Origin: Winogradskyella immobilis
GTDB lineage: Bacteria; Bacteroidota; Bacteroidia; Flavobacteriales; Flavobacteriaceae
Direction of reading: 5' to 3'
Assembly: GCF_021887715.1 (NCBI RefSeq)
Contig: NZ_JAIQXX010000004.1
Coordinates: forward strand, 155,679-219,678
Length of the DNA: 64,000 bases
The notes under the pieces were generated by a model. It did no database searches. It was given only the letters and a program-made list of their open reading frames with translations, and had not been told where the DNA came from. Made by a program: the position numbers and the translations under genes. Of the stretch, positions 14,882 to 22,949 are shown in pieces; the first letter of the stretch is position 1, and the number at the start of each line of letters is the position of its first letter.

Positions 14882-16102
14882 ATGAGTAAGGATCAAAAAT
14901 CAAATATCAGTAATCAAAAATCAAAAATCCTACATGTAGGAATTATTGGTTCGGGAACAATGGGAAGCGGCATTGCACAAGTTGCAGCCACTGCTGGTTG
15001 TCAAGTAAAATTATACGATACAAATCAAGCTGCTTTGGATAAAGCTAAAGCGGCATTAGAAAAAATATTAAATCGTTTGATTGAAAAAGGTCGAATTGAT
15101 GCTGACGAAAAAGTTAGAATTCAATCTAATATCTCTTATGTTGATAGTCTGAAAGATTTAGCAGATTCAAATTTGACCATTGAAGCTATTATTGAGAACC
15201 TCGATATAAAGAAAAAAGTCTTTTCTGAACTTGAAACATATGTGTCTGACGATTGTATCATTGCATCAAACACATCAAGTTTATCTATAGCATCTATAGC
15301 CGCATCATTAGAAAAACCAGAGCGCTGTATCGGGATACACTTTTTTAATCCAGCACCTTTAATGAAGTTGGTCGAGGTTATTCCTGCTATTCAAACTTCT
15401 CAAGAGGTGCTTCAAAAATCAATTGATACCATTTCTAACTGGAAGAAAGTAGTAGCAGTAGCAAAAGATACACCAGGCTTTATTGTAAATAGGGTTGCGC
15501 GCCCATTCTATGGAGAAGCGCTTCGTATTTATGAAGAAGGTATTGCAGATTTTGCAACCATTGACTGGAGTTTAAAAGCTATTGGCGGATTTAGAATGGG
15601 GCCATTTGAATTAATGGATTTTATAGGAAACGATGTGAATTATACCGTCACAGAAACTGTATTCACAGCATTTTATTTCGATCCAAGATATAAACCAGCA
15701 TTCACGCAAAAACGTTTTTCAGAAGCAGGTTATTTAGGTCGCAAATCTGGTAAAGGTTATTATGATTATGATGAAAACGGGAAAATAATGGGAAGTTTAG
15801 ATGTCACTTCGAGCGCAGTCGAGAAGTCTCTAGCAGAATCGATATTCAACCGTATATTAGTGATGTTAATTAACGAAGCTGCAGATGCACTATTTTTAAA
15901 CATTGCTTCAACAGAAGATATTGATAATGCCATGACAAAAGGCGTTAATTACCCTAAAGGTTTATTGTCTTGGGCAGATGAAATAGGAATTGACAACTGT
16001 GTTACAGCATTAGACAGATTGTATGATGAATACCATGAAGATAGATACCGTTGTAGTCCGCTATTACGTAAAATGAATAGAGAACATAAAACATTCTTTT
16101 AA
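14882..16102 (+). CDS. paaH: 3-hydroxyacyl-CoA dehydrogenase PaaH
   Basis: NAD-dependent oxidation of 3-hydroxyadipyl-CoA in the beta-oxidation part of the pathway. The 406-aa protein has a Rossmann domain (GIIGSGTMGSGIAQVAA, from about residue 19), the HFFNPAPLMKLVEVI catalytic segment, a C-terminal dimer domain ending GRKSGKGYYDYDENG, and a second such domain from about 318. Residues 2-16 (SKDQKSNISNQKSKI) are encoded by family A repeat sequence. Residues 307-317 (DVTSSAVEKSL) come from a family B repeat in the interdomain linker. The domain core looks intact. Confidence 0.94.
   Translation: MSKDQKSNISNQKSKILHVGIIGSGTMGSGIAQVAATAGCQVKLYDTNQAALDKAKAALEKILNRLIEKGRIDADEKVRIQSNISYVDSLKDLADSNLTIEAIIENLDIKKKVFSELETYVSDDCIIASNTSSLSIASIAASLEKPERCIGIHFFNPAPLMKLVEVIPAIQTSQEVLQKSIDTISNWKKVVAVAKDTPGFIVNRVARPFYGEALRIYEEGIADFATIDWSLKAIGGFRMGPFELMDFIGNDVNYTVTETVFTAFYFDPRYKPAFTQKRFSEAGYLGRKSGKGYYDYDENGKIMGSLDVTSSAVEKSLAESIFNRILVMLINEAADALFLNIASTEDIDNAMTKGVNYPKGLLSWADEIGIDNCVTALDRLYDEYHEDRYRCSPLLRKMNREHKTFF
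15802..15830. repeat. Palindromic repeat, family B copy inside paaH
   Basis: TGTCACTTCGAGCGCAGTCG followed by AGAAGTCTC is the same unit as at 10055 and 16126 with compensating stem changes (ACTTC...GAAGT against ACCTT...AAGGT). It is in frame and encodes part of the linker between the two C-terminal domains. Confidence 0.8.
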
Positions 16103-16125
16103 TTAAAATTTAAAATATAACTAGA

Positions 16126-16187
16126 TGTCACCTTGAGCGCAGTCGAAAGGTCTCATAAAAAGATTCCCACTTTCGTGGGAAGTGAAC
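16126..16187. repeat. Composite repeat: family B copy plus family C hairpin before paaI
   Basis: A family B unit identical to 10055-10080 is followed by TCTCATAAAA and a family C hairpin (TTCCCAC 16164-16170, loop TTTC, GTGGGAA 16175-16181). The composite ends exactly at the paaI ATG. Confidence 0.8.
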
Positions 16188-16595
16188 ATGAAAGGAGAGC
16201 AAATTCCATATAAAATGCTAAGTCAAGATGCTTACAGTCAATGGTTGGGTATTGAGATTTTAGAATGCGAAATTGGTCGTTGCAAAGTTGCTATGACCAT
16301 CAGAAAAGAGATGCTTAACAGTATGAATAAAGCGCATGGAGGAATAAGCTATTCGTTAGCAGATACAGCTTTTGGTTTTGCGGCAAATACGCATGGCAAA
16401 TATGCAGTATCAATAGAAACAAGTATCAATCATATTGAAGCGTTAAATGAAGGCGATTATTTGGTGGCCGAATCAGTTATTGAAAAAGTAAATAATAAAT
16501 TAGGATTTAATATCATTGAAGTGAAACGTGGTGATGAATTAGTAGCACTTTTTAAAGGTGTAGTCTATAGAACTCAAAAAGATTGGGAAGAATAA
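16188..16595 (+). CDS. paaI: PaaI-type hotdog thioesterase
   Basis: Acyl-CoA thioesterase of the hotdog fold, thought to release CoA from stalled pathway intermediates. The 135-aa protein has the PaaI signature NKAHGGISYSLADTAFGFAA, containing the HGG motif and the catalytic Asp on the central helix. ATG 16188 is preferred over the in-frame GTG at 16182, which lies in the repeat. It follows paaH by 85 bp filled with repeats. Confidence 0.93.
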   Translation: MKGEQIPYKMLSQDAYSQWLGIEILECEIGRCKVAMTIRKEMLNSMNKAHGGISYSLADTAFGFAANTHGKYAVSIETSINHIEALNEGDYLVAESVIEKVNNKLGFNIIEVKRGDELVALFKGVVYRTQKDWEE

Positions 16596-16726
16596 AAAAG
16601 AAATTAGATAATAGACCGCTGCGCTGTTAGAAATTAGCCTGCAGGTAGTCACTGTTGAAATGAGGAATTTTTGATTCGTTTTGTTTCAAGACAAAATGAA
16701 TAAAGAAATAAAGAAGATATAAATTA

Positions 16727-17488
16727 ATGATTAAGTTTTTTAGACATATTAGAAAATCATTGCTTACACAAGGCAAAACAGGAAAATATTTCAAATATGC
16801 TATTGGTGAAATTATCCTTGTAGTTATTGGAATACTTATTGCTTTACAAATTAACAATTGGAACGAAAATCGAAAGCTCAATGAGCAACGAAAAGAATTG
16901 ATTAGTAATTTAATTACAGACTTTACCGATACAAATGAAACATTAGTTTCAGCGATTGAAAAGCGAGAAAATGAACTCAACACAATGAACACCTTTTATA
17001 AAATCATCGAAAACGAGACACAAACTATTTCTGTTGATTCTTTAAGGAAAATTGCAACGGTATTTTTTATGGAAGACAATTTTAAACCTACTATTTCAAG
17101 CTATAATGAGGCGGTTTCGAATGGGGATTTCAGATTGTTAAAGAGTAGGTCCTTGACACAATATATTGATAGGTTTTTTGAAAGTGCTGATTCATACAGT
17201 AATACCTTTAATTTCGGTGGAGAAAATTTTTTCAATGGGTCAGCTTGGGAACTTCGTAAAAGTTTAGGCTCATTACAACCTATTGTTGTAAGCAGAAGTA
17301 ATTTTGATGCAATGCCGTACAAAAAATTATTGTACAGTGAATATATTTCTAAAGTAAATGAGCCTCTTACTACGGCCACATTTGAAAATAGTTATGTTAT
17401 AAAAAAGAACTTGGCTGGAAACCTTAAACAAATGAAAACCAGTTGCGATAGTATAATTGCAACTTTAAAAAAATTAGATAATGATTAA
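16727..17488 (+). CDS. DUF6090 family membrane-anchored protein
   Basis: A 253-aa protein with the hallmark N-terminus of DUF6090: a basic helix, GKTGKYFKYAIGEIILVVIG and the transmembrane segment running into ILIALQINNWNENRK, then a long helical soluble part. It is probably anchored in the inner membrane. These genes are abundant in Flavobacteriaceae and of unknown function. It interrupts paaI and paaJ, so it may be a passenger like the four-helix-bundle gene. The 131-bp space before it holds a small hairpin (TTTTGT...ACAAAA) and no other recognisable feature. Confidence 0.85.
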   Translation: MIKFFRHIRKSLLTQGKTGKYFKYAIGEIILVVIGILIALQINNWNENRKLNEQRKELISNLITDFTDTNETLVSAIEKRENELNTMNTFYKIIENETQTISVDSLRKIATVFFMEDNFKPTISSYNEAVSNGDFRLLKSRSLTQYIDRFFESADSYSNTFNFGGENFFNGSAWELRKSLGSLQPIVVSRSNFDAMPYKKLLYSEYISKVNEPLTTATFENSYVIKKNLAGNLKQMKTSCDSIIATLKKLDND

Positions 17489-17572
17489 TGATTGTAGATT
17501 GCTGATTTTGGATTTTAGAGATATGAGTAAGTACTTCAAAAATCAAAAATCGTTAATCTACAATCTCAAATA
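17483..17572. repeat. Dispersed intergenic repeat, family A copy 5
   Basis: Left end GATTAATGATTGTAG overlaps the last codon and stop of the DUF6090 gene. Right end AATCAAAAATCGTTAATC then CAATCTCAAATAATAAA runs up to the paaJ ATG, and the same right end precedes paaZ. Left and right arms are partly complementary. Confidence 0.82.
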
Positions 17573-17578
17573 ATAAAA

Positions 17579-18784
17579 ATGGAAGCATATATCATAGATG
17601 GTGTTCGCACACCAATAGGAAATTACAAAGGCACATTATCTGCTGTTCGTACAGACGATTTAGGAGCAATCGTTATAGAAGAGATTGTAAAACGAAATCC
17701 TAATATTCCAAAAGAAGCCTATGATGATGTCATTATGGGTTGTGCAAACCAAGCAGGTGAAGACAACCGTAATGTAGCACGAATGTGCTCGCTTTTAGGA
17801 GGCCTACCTTTTTCAGTTCCGGGAGAAACTGTTAATAGATTATGTAGTTCGGGATTATCAGCCATTATACATGCCAACCGTGCAATAAAAGCAGGAGATG
17901 GAGAGGTATTTATTTCTGGTGGTGTGGAGAATATGACACGCGGACCCTACGTAATTGCAAAACCATCGACAGGATTTGGTGGCGATTCTAAAATGTATGA
18001 TTCTACCTTCGGATGGCGTTTTATAAACCCTAAAATGCATAAATTATACGGAACTGATGGCATGGGGAATACTGCCGAAAATCTGGTAGAGAAATATAAT
18101 ATTTCAAGAGAAGACCAAGATAAGTTTGCGTATTGGAGTCAGATGAAAGCTGCTAAAGCACAAGAGAACGGAAGGTTGGCAAAAGAGATTGTAACGGTTG
18201 AAATTCCACAACGTAAAAAAGACCCCATTCAATTTTCTAAGGATGAATTTGTAAAACCAAACACATCATTAGAAGTTTTAGGAAAATTAAGAGCTGCTTT
18301 CAAAAAAGAAGGAGGTAGTGTAACTGCAGGAAATTCATCAGGATTAAACGATGGTGCCGCAGCAACTATAATTGCATCCGAAGATGCCGTAAAAAAATAC
18401 AACCTAAAACCATTAGCGCGAATCGTAAGTTCTGCAGTAGTGGGTGTAGAACCAAGAATTATGGGAATAGGGCCAGTTCAGGCATCTAATAAAGCATTAG
18501 AAAAAGCAGGACTAACAATGGATGATATAGATGTCATTGAATTAAATGAAGCTTTTGCTGCACAAGCATTAGCGTGTACACGTGCTTGGGGCTTAGCAGA
18601 TGATGACCCTAGATTAAATCCTAATGGTGGTTCCATAGCTATTGGTCATCCTTTAGGAGTAACTGGAGCGAGAATTGCGTATTCAGCAGCTTTAGAATTA
18701 AAAGAGCAAAATAAAAAATATGCTTTAGTAACCATGTGTGTTGGTGTTGGGCAAGGTTATGCTGCTGTTATAGAAAGAGTATAG
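17579..18784 (+). CDS. paaJ: 3-oxoadipyl-CoA/3-oxo-5,6-dehydrosuberyl-CoA thiolase PaaJ
   Basis: Thiolase that cleaves the beta-oxidation intermediates to acetyl-CoA and succinyl-CoA. The 401-aa protein has the acylated cysteine in [11 protein letters not shown], the [12 protein letters not shown] segment, the histidine motif [10 protein letters not shown] and the C-terminal cysteine motif [10 protein letters not shown]. Length and these blocks match PaaJ/PcaF. Family A repeats flank it on both sides. Confidence 0.94.
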   Translation: MEAYIIDGVRTPIGNYKGTLSAVRTDDLGAIVIEEIVKRNPNIPKEAYDDVIMGCANQAGEDNRNVARMCSLLGGLPFSVPGETVNRLCSSGLSAIIHANRAIKAGDGEVFISGGVENMTRGPYVIAKPSTGFGGDSKMYDSTFGWRFINPKMHKLYGTDGMGNTAENLVEKYNISREDQDKFAYWSQMKAAKAQENGRLAKEIVTVEIPQRKKDPIQFSKDEFVKPNTSLEVLGKLRAAFKKEGGSVTAGNSSGLNDGAAATIIASEDAVKKYNLKPLARIVSSAVVGVEPRIMGIGPVQASNKALEKAGLTMDDIDVIELNEAFAAQALACTRAWGLADDDPRLNPNGGSIAIGHPLGVTGARIAYSAALELKEQNKKYALVTMCVGVGQGYAAVIERV

Positions 18785-18872
18785 AAATTAACGATTGAAG
18801 ATTGTCGATTGGAGATTTAAGAAGTGAGAAGGGTTTCAAAAATCAAAAATCGTTAATCAACAATCTCAAATA
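18784..18872. repeat. Dispersed intergenic repeat, family A copy 6 (best hairpin)
   Basis: Left arm ATTAACGATT (18787-18796) is perfectly complementary to AATCGTTAAT (18848-18857), giving a 10-bp stem around a 51-nt loop. The right end (CAATCTCAAATAATAAA) is identical to copy 5 and abuts the paaZ start. Confidence 0.82.
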
Positions 18873-18876
18873 ATAA

Positions 18877-21417
18877 ATGATGAACAAGATTCAACATTAC
18901 GTCCAAGGAAAATGGACAACAGGAAAAGAAGAAGGAACACCAATTCTAGATGCTGTAACTGGTGAAGCATTCACAAGTATCGCTATCGAAGGATTAGATA
19001 TTCCAGAAATTCTTCAATATGGAAGAACAAAAGGAGGCGAAGTACTTCGCAAAATGACTTTTCAAGAGCGTGGTAATATGCTCAAAAAATTGGCATTGTA
19101 TCTCACAAAAAGAAAAGATGCTTTTTATGAATTGAGTTATAGAACTGGAGCTACTAAAGTGGATAGTTGGATTGATATTGAAGGTGGTTTTGGTAATCTT
19201 TTTGCAAATGCGTCTTTACGAAAATTGTTTCCGAATCAATCGTATCATGTAGAAGGTGATGCCATCGATTTGTCAAGAGGGGGTCGTTTTATGGCACATC
19301 ATATTATGGTGCCTAAAAAAGGAGTGGCAGTACATATAAATGCTTTTAACTTCCCAGTTTGGGGAATGCTTGAAAAATGTGCGGTCAATTGGATGGCAGG
19401 AATGCCTGCTGTAGTTTTACCAGCACCTTCTTCATCCTATTTAGCAGAGGCTGTTGCCAAAGAAATTATCGATTCTGGTATTTTACCAGAAGGAGCACTT
19501 CAAATTATAAACGGAACCGTAAAAACAATATTAGATACCGTAGAATCTCAAGATGTGGTCACCTTTACAGGGTCTGCTTCAACTGGGCGTTTATTAAAAG
19601 CGCATCAAAGATTAATACAAGAAGCTGTACCATTTACGATGGAAGCTGATTCCTTAAATGCATCTATTTTAGGTGAAGATGCTGTTCCTGGCACACCAGA
19701 ATTTGATTTATTTATTAAAGAGGTCAGAAAAGAAATGACCGTTAAAGCTGGTCAAAAATGTACTGCTATTCGTAGAATCATTGTGCCAGAAAAATTGGTT
19801 GAAGATGTTCAAATTCAATTAGGCAAAGCATTAGACAAAGTAACCATTGGTGACCCAAGACTAAAAGAAGTACGAATGGGTTCTTTAGTGAGTCAACAAC
19901 AAGTGCAGGCAGTAAGAGATTCTGTAAACGATTTAGCTAAAGAAGCGCAAATTGTTTATGGTAATTTAGATACAATAGAAACTATCGGTGCTGATGCAGA
20001 AAAAGGCGCTTTTATAAGTCCGATTTTACTAAGAGCTGACCATCCTTTTGAAAATACAGTTATTCACGAACGTGAAGCATTCGGTCCAGTAAGCACCATA
20101 ATGCCTTATAAAAATTTAGACGGAGCCATTACATTAGCACAAATGGGTAAAGGCTCACTAGTGTCTTCTATTGCTACTAATGATGATAAAATTGCAACCG
20201 ATTATGTCGTAAATGCTGCGTCTCATCATGGGCGAATACTAGTACTTAATAGAGAAAGTGCTAAACAAAGCACTGGCCATGGTTCACCTTTACCATATTT
20301 GGTACATGGAGGTCCAGGGCGCGCTGGTGGAGGTGAAGAAATGGGTGGCATGCGTGGTATAAAACATTATTTGCAGCGTACGGCAATTCAAGGTTCGCCA
20401 ACTACTATTACTGCAATTACAGGTATTTACCAACAGAATGCAAAATATAAGGAAGCAGAACAGCATCCATTCAAATACCATTGGGAAGACATTGAAACTG
20501 GGATGTCAATGAAAACCCATAAACGTACTTTAACAGATACAGATATACAGAATTTTGCCAATTTAACTTGGGACCATTTCTACGCACATACAGACATCAC
20601 ATCTTTAGATGGAAGCATTTTTGAAAAGCGAACTGCGCATGGTTATTTTATTATATCTGCAGCGGCAGGATTATTTGTCTACCCAAACAAAGGTCCAGTT
20701 GCGGCGAATTACGGTTTAGATAGTATTAGATTCTTAAGACCATTGTATCATAACGATACGATTTATGTACGATTAACTTGTAAAGAAAAAGTGGACCGTG
20801 ATGTAGCTTCGGCAGAGCATCCAAGCGGAATTGTAAAATGGCATGTTGAGGTGTTTGATGCTAATTTTGAAAATAGACCTGAAAGTCAAAAAACAGATAA
20901 AGATAGTCCGCTAGTTGCAGTTGCTACCATTTTAACAATGGTTCAAAAGAAACAAGAAACATTTGTTGAAATGACTGATGAAAAGATTAATGAATGTCTA
21001 TCAAAACTCACTGAAAATAGCAAAGCAAATTGGGGAATGATGACGCCGCAACATATGATTGAACATTTGGAGTATACTTATAAAATTGCTTCAGGAGAAA
21101 TTCAAGATTTTGAGATTGCAACACCAGAGAAGATTTTAGAAAAGGTAAAAAATAGCCTTTGGAACTATGAGCCTTTTCCTAAAAACAGTCAATTTCCATT
21201 ACTAGAAAAAGATAAATTAGACGATTTAAAACATAAAGATTTAGCAACAGCAATTGAGAAGTTTAAAGCACAAAGAAATTTATATGTAGACTATTTTAAA
21301 GAAAATCCAGATGCTATTTTAAAGAATATGGTATTTGGTGAATTAAATAAATACGAGTGGTATTTATTAGAGCGCAAGCATTTGAATCATCATTTTGAGC
21401 AATTTGAATTAATATAA
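18877..21417 (+). CDS. paaZ: Bifunctional oxepin-CoA hydrolase/semialdehyde dehydrogenase PaaZ with extra C-terminal domain
   Basis: Opens the oxepin-CoA ring and oxidises the resulting aldehyde. The aldehyde dehydrogenase domain (about 1-520) has Glu256 (FTMEADSLN) and Cys295 (GQKCTAIRR), the same positions as the E. coli catalytic pair. The MaoC-type hydratase domain (about 540-690) has Asp566 and His571 in WDHFYAHTD. The protein is 846 aa against about 681 in E. coli. The excess (about 692-846) is a separate helical domain with MTPQHMIEHLEYTYKIASGE and a histidine-rich end, LLERKHLNHHFEQFEL, resembling DinB/DUF1569 folds. Its role is unknown; metal binding is possible. Confidence 0.95.
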   Translation: MMNKIQHYVQGKWTTGKEEGTPILDAVTGEAFTSIAIEGLDIPEILQYGRTKGGEVLRKMTFQERGNMLKKLALYLTKRKDAFYELSYRTGATKVDSWIDIEGGFGNLFANASLRKLFPNQSYHVEGDAIDLSRGGRFMAHHIMVPKKGVAVHINAFNFPVWGMLEKCAVNWMAGMPAVVLPAPSSSYLAEAVAKEIIDSGILPEGALQIINGTVKTILDTVESQDVVTFTGSASTGRLLKAHQRLIQEAVPFTMEADSLNASILGEDAVPGTPEFDLFIKEVRKEMTVKAGQKCTAIRRIIVPEKLVEDVQIQLGKALDKVTIGDPRLKEVRMGSLVSQQQVQAVRDSVNDLAKEAQIVYGNLDTIETIGADAEKGAFISPILLRADHPFENTVIHEREAFGPVSTIMPYKNLDGAITLAQMGKGSLVSSIATNDDKIATDYVVNAASHHGRILVLNRESAKQSTGHGSPLPYLVHGGPGRAGGGEEMGGMRGIKHYLQRTAIQGSPTTITAITGIYQQNAKYKEAEQHPFKYHWEDIETGMSMKTHKRTLTDTDIQNFANLTWDHFYAHTDITSLDGSIFEKRTAHGYFIISAAAGLFVYPNKGPVAANYGLDSIRFLRPLYHNDTIYVRLTCKEKVDRDVASAEHPSGIVKWHVEVFDANFENRPESQKTDKDSPLVAVATILTMVQKKQETFVEMTDEKINECLSKLTENSKANWGMMTPQHMIEHLEYTYKIASGEIQDFEIATPEKILEKVKNSLWNYEPFPKNSQFPLLEKDKLDDLKHKDLATAIEKFKAQRNLYVDYFKENPDAILKNMVFGELNKYEWYLLERKHLNHHFEQFELI

Positions 21418-21418
21418 C

Positions 21419-22171
21419 ATGACACAACCATACGTAAAACAAACCTTAGAAAACGAAGTAGGATACATCGAATTTTTTCATCCTGCTCATAATTCGCTAC
21501 CAGGAAATGTGTTAGCTGAATTAGCACAAACAATTACTGATGCAGGACAAAACGATGCTATTAAAGTGATTGTATTAAAAAGCGGTGGAGATCGTACATT
21601 TTGTGCTGGAGCAAGTTTTAAAGAGTTGATTAATATTAATGATGCGGCAACTGGAAAAGTGTTCTTTTCAGGATTTGCCAATGTAATAAATGCCATGCGA
21701 AAATGTCCGAAGTTTATCATCGGTCGTATCCAAGGTAAAACCGTGGGTGGTGGCGTAGGTCTTGCAGCTTCAACAGATTATTGTATGGCAACAAAATTTG
21801 CAGCCATTAAATTAAGCGAACTTAACATAGGCATTGGACCTTTTGTGGTTGGACCAGCAATTGAGCGCAAAATGGGATTAAGTGCGATGTCACAAATAGC
21901 TATTGATGCAAACTCATTTTATCCACCAGAATGGGCAAAACAAAAAGGCTTATTCACGCATGTTTATGAAAGTACAGAAGCGCTAGATGAAGCGGTAAAA
22001 GCAACAGCAGAACATTTGTGTACTTACAATACAGAAGCTATGTTAGAAATGAAAAAGGTGTTTTGGAAAGGTACAGACGATTGGGATGAGTTATTAGCAG
22101 AACGTGCTGCAACTAGCGGTCGATTAGTGCTGTCTGAGTTTACAAAAGAGAAATTGAAAGGATTTAAATAA
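21419..22171 (+). CDS. paaF: Enoyl-CoA hydratase PaaF
   Basis: Crotonase-fold hydratase of 250 aa, expected to hydrate 2,3-dehydroadipyl-CoA. It shows the oxyanion segments TFCAGASFKEL and GKTVGGGVGLAASTDYC and the ELNIGIGPFVVGPAIERKMG block. It follows paaZ with one base between stop and start. The assignment to PaaF rather than another hydratase is by pathway context and by contrast with the clearer PaaG. Confidence 0.85.
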   Translation: MTQPYVKQTLENEVGYIEFFHPAHNSLPGNVLAELAQTITDAGQNDAIKVIVLKSGGDRTFCAGASFKELININDAATGKVFFSGFANVINAMRKCPKFIIGRIQGKTVGGGVGLAASTDYCMATKFAAIKLSELNIGIGPFVVGPAIERKMGLSAMSQIAIDANSFYPPEWAKQKGLFTHVYESTEALDEAVKATAEHLCTYNTEAMLEMKKVFWKGTDDWDELLAERAATSGRLVLSEFTKEKLKGFK

Positions 22172-22260
22172 TTATCGATTGAAGAATGTCGATTGGAGAT
22201 TTTGGAAGTATGAGTGAGAAATTCGAAAATCAATAATCCTTAATCAACAATCTTAAATAA
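22172..22260. repeat. Dispersed intergenic repeat, family A copy 7
   Basis: Left part CGATTGAAGAATGTCGATTG matches copy 6 closely. Right part AATCAATAATCCTTAATC then AACAATCTTAAATAAA matches copies 1, 2 and 6. It fills the paaF-paaY gap and ends just before the paaY start. Confidence 0.8.
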
Positions 22261-22265
22261 ATAAT

Positions 22266-22862
22266 ATGATATATAGCTTTAAAGGATATACACCAGTAGT
22301 ACACGAAACGAGTTTCGTACATCCTTTGGCTGCCGTAACTGGTAATGTCATTATTGGTAAAAACTGTTATATAGGTCCTGGAGCTGCCATTCGTGGTGAT
22401 TGGGGACAAATTATTTTAGAAGACGGTGTTAATGTTCAGGAGAATTGTACAGTACATATGTTTCCAGGGAAATCGATAACTCTAAAAGAGAGTGCTCACG
22501 TTGGGCATGGTGCCATAATACACGGTGCTAATTTAGGTCGAAATTGTCTCATTGGTATGAACACAGTGATTATGGATGATGCCGAAATTGGTGACGAATG
22601 TATTGTAGGTGCAATGGCATTTGTAAAAGCAGAAACTAAAATTCCAAAGCGAAGTTTAGTAGTTGGTAATCCCGCTAAAGTGATTAAAGAAGTGAGTGAT
22701 GAAATGATTGCTTGGAAAACAAAAGGAACACAATTGTATCAGCAATTACCTGCCGACTGCCACGAAAGTTTAAAAGAAGTAGAACCTTTGAGAGACGTAC
22801 CCGATAATATGAAATTGCAAGATAGTATGTATGATACGTTACGTGATTTTATGAAAAAATAG
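22266..22862 (+). CDS. paaY: PaaY, gamma-carbonic-anhydrase-fold hexapeptide-repeat protein
   Basis: Left-handed beta-helix protein of 198 aa, thought to act as a thioesterase or housekeeping factor protecting the phenylacetate pathway. Hexapeptide repeats run from about residue 12 to 130 (VTGNVIIGKNCYIGPGAAI, then VGHGAIIHGANLGRNCLIG), with histidines at the zinc-ligand positions (TVHMF, HVGHGAIIH). The C-terminal helix lies over the trimer. Length is usual for PaaY. Confidence 0.92.
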   Translation: MIYSFKGYTPVVHETSFVHPLAAVTGNVIIGKNCYIGPGAAIRGDWGQIILEDGVNVQENCTVHMFPGKSITLKESAHVGHGAIIHGANLGRNCLIGMNTVIMDDAEIGDECIVGAMAFVKAETKIPKRSLVVGNPAKVIKEVSDEMIAWKTKGTQLYQQLPADCHESLKEVEPLRDVPDNMKLQDSMYDTLRDFMKK

Positions 22863-22865
22863 AAT

Positions 22866-22933
22866 TGTTATTCCGAGGGAAATGAGGAATCTCATAAAGA
22901 GATTCTCACATCATTTCATTTCTCGTAATGACA
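22866..22933. repeat. Imperfect inverted repeat, family D copy 1
   Basis: It runs from TGTTATTCCGAG to CTCGTAATGACA, with inner arms GAATCTC and GAGATTC around an ATAAA loop. Its ends match those at 24280-24345, giving a MITE-like or paired-REP layout. It fills the paaY-E2 gap. Confidence 0.8.
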
Positions 22934-22949
22934 AATAGAAAAATTAAAA

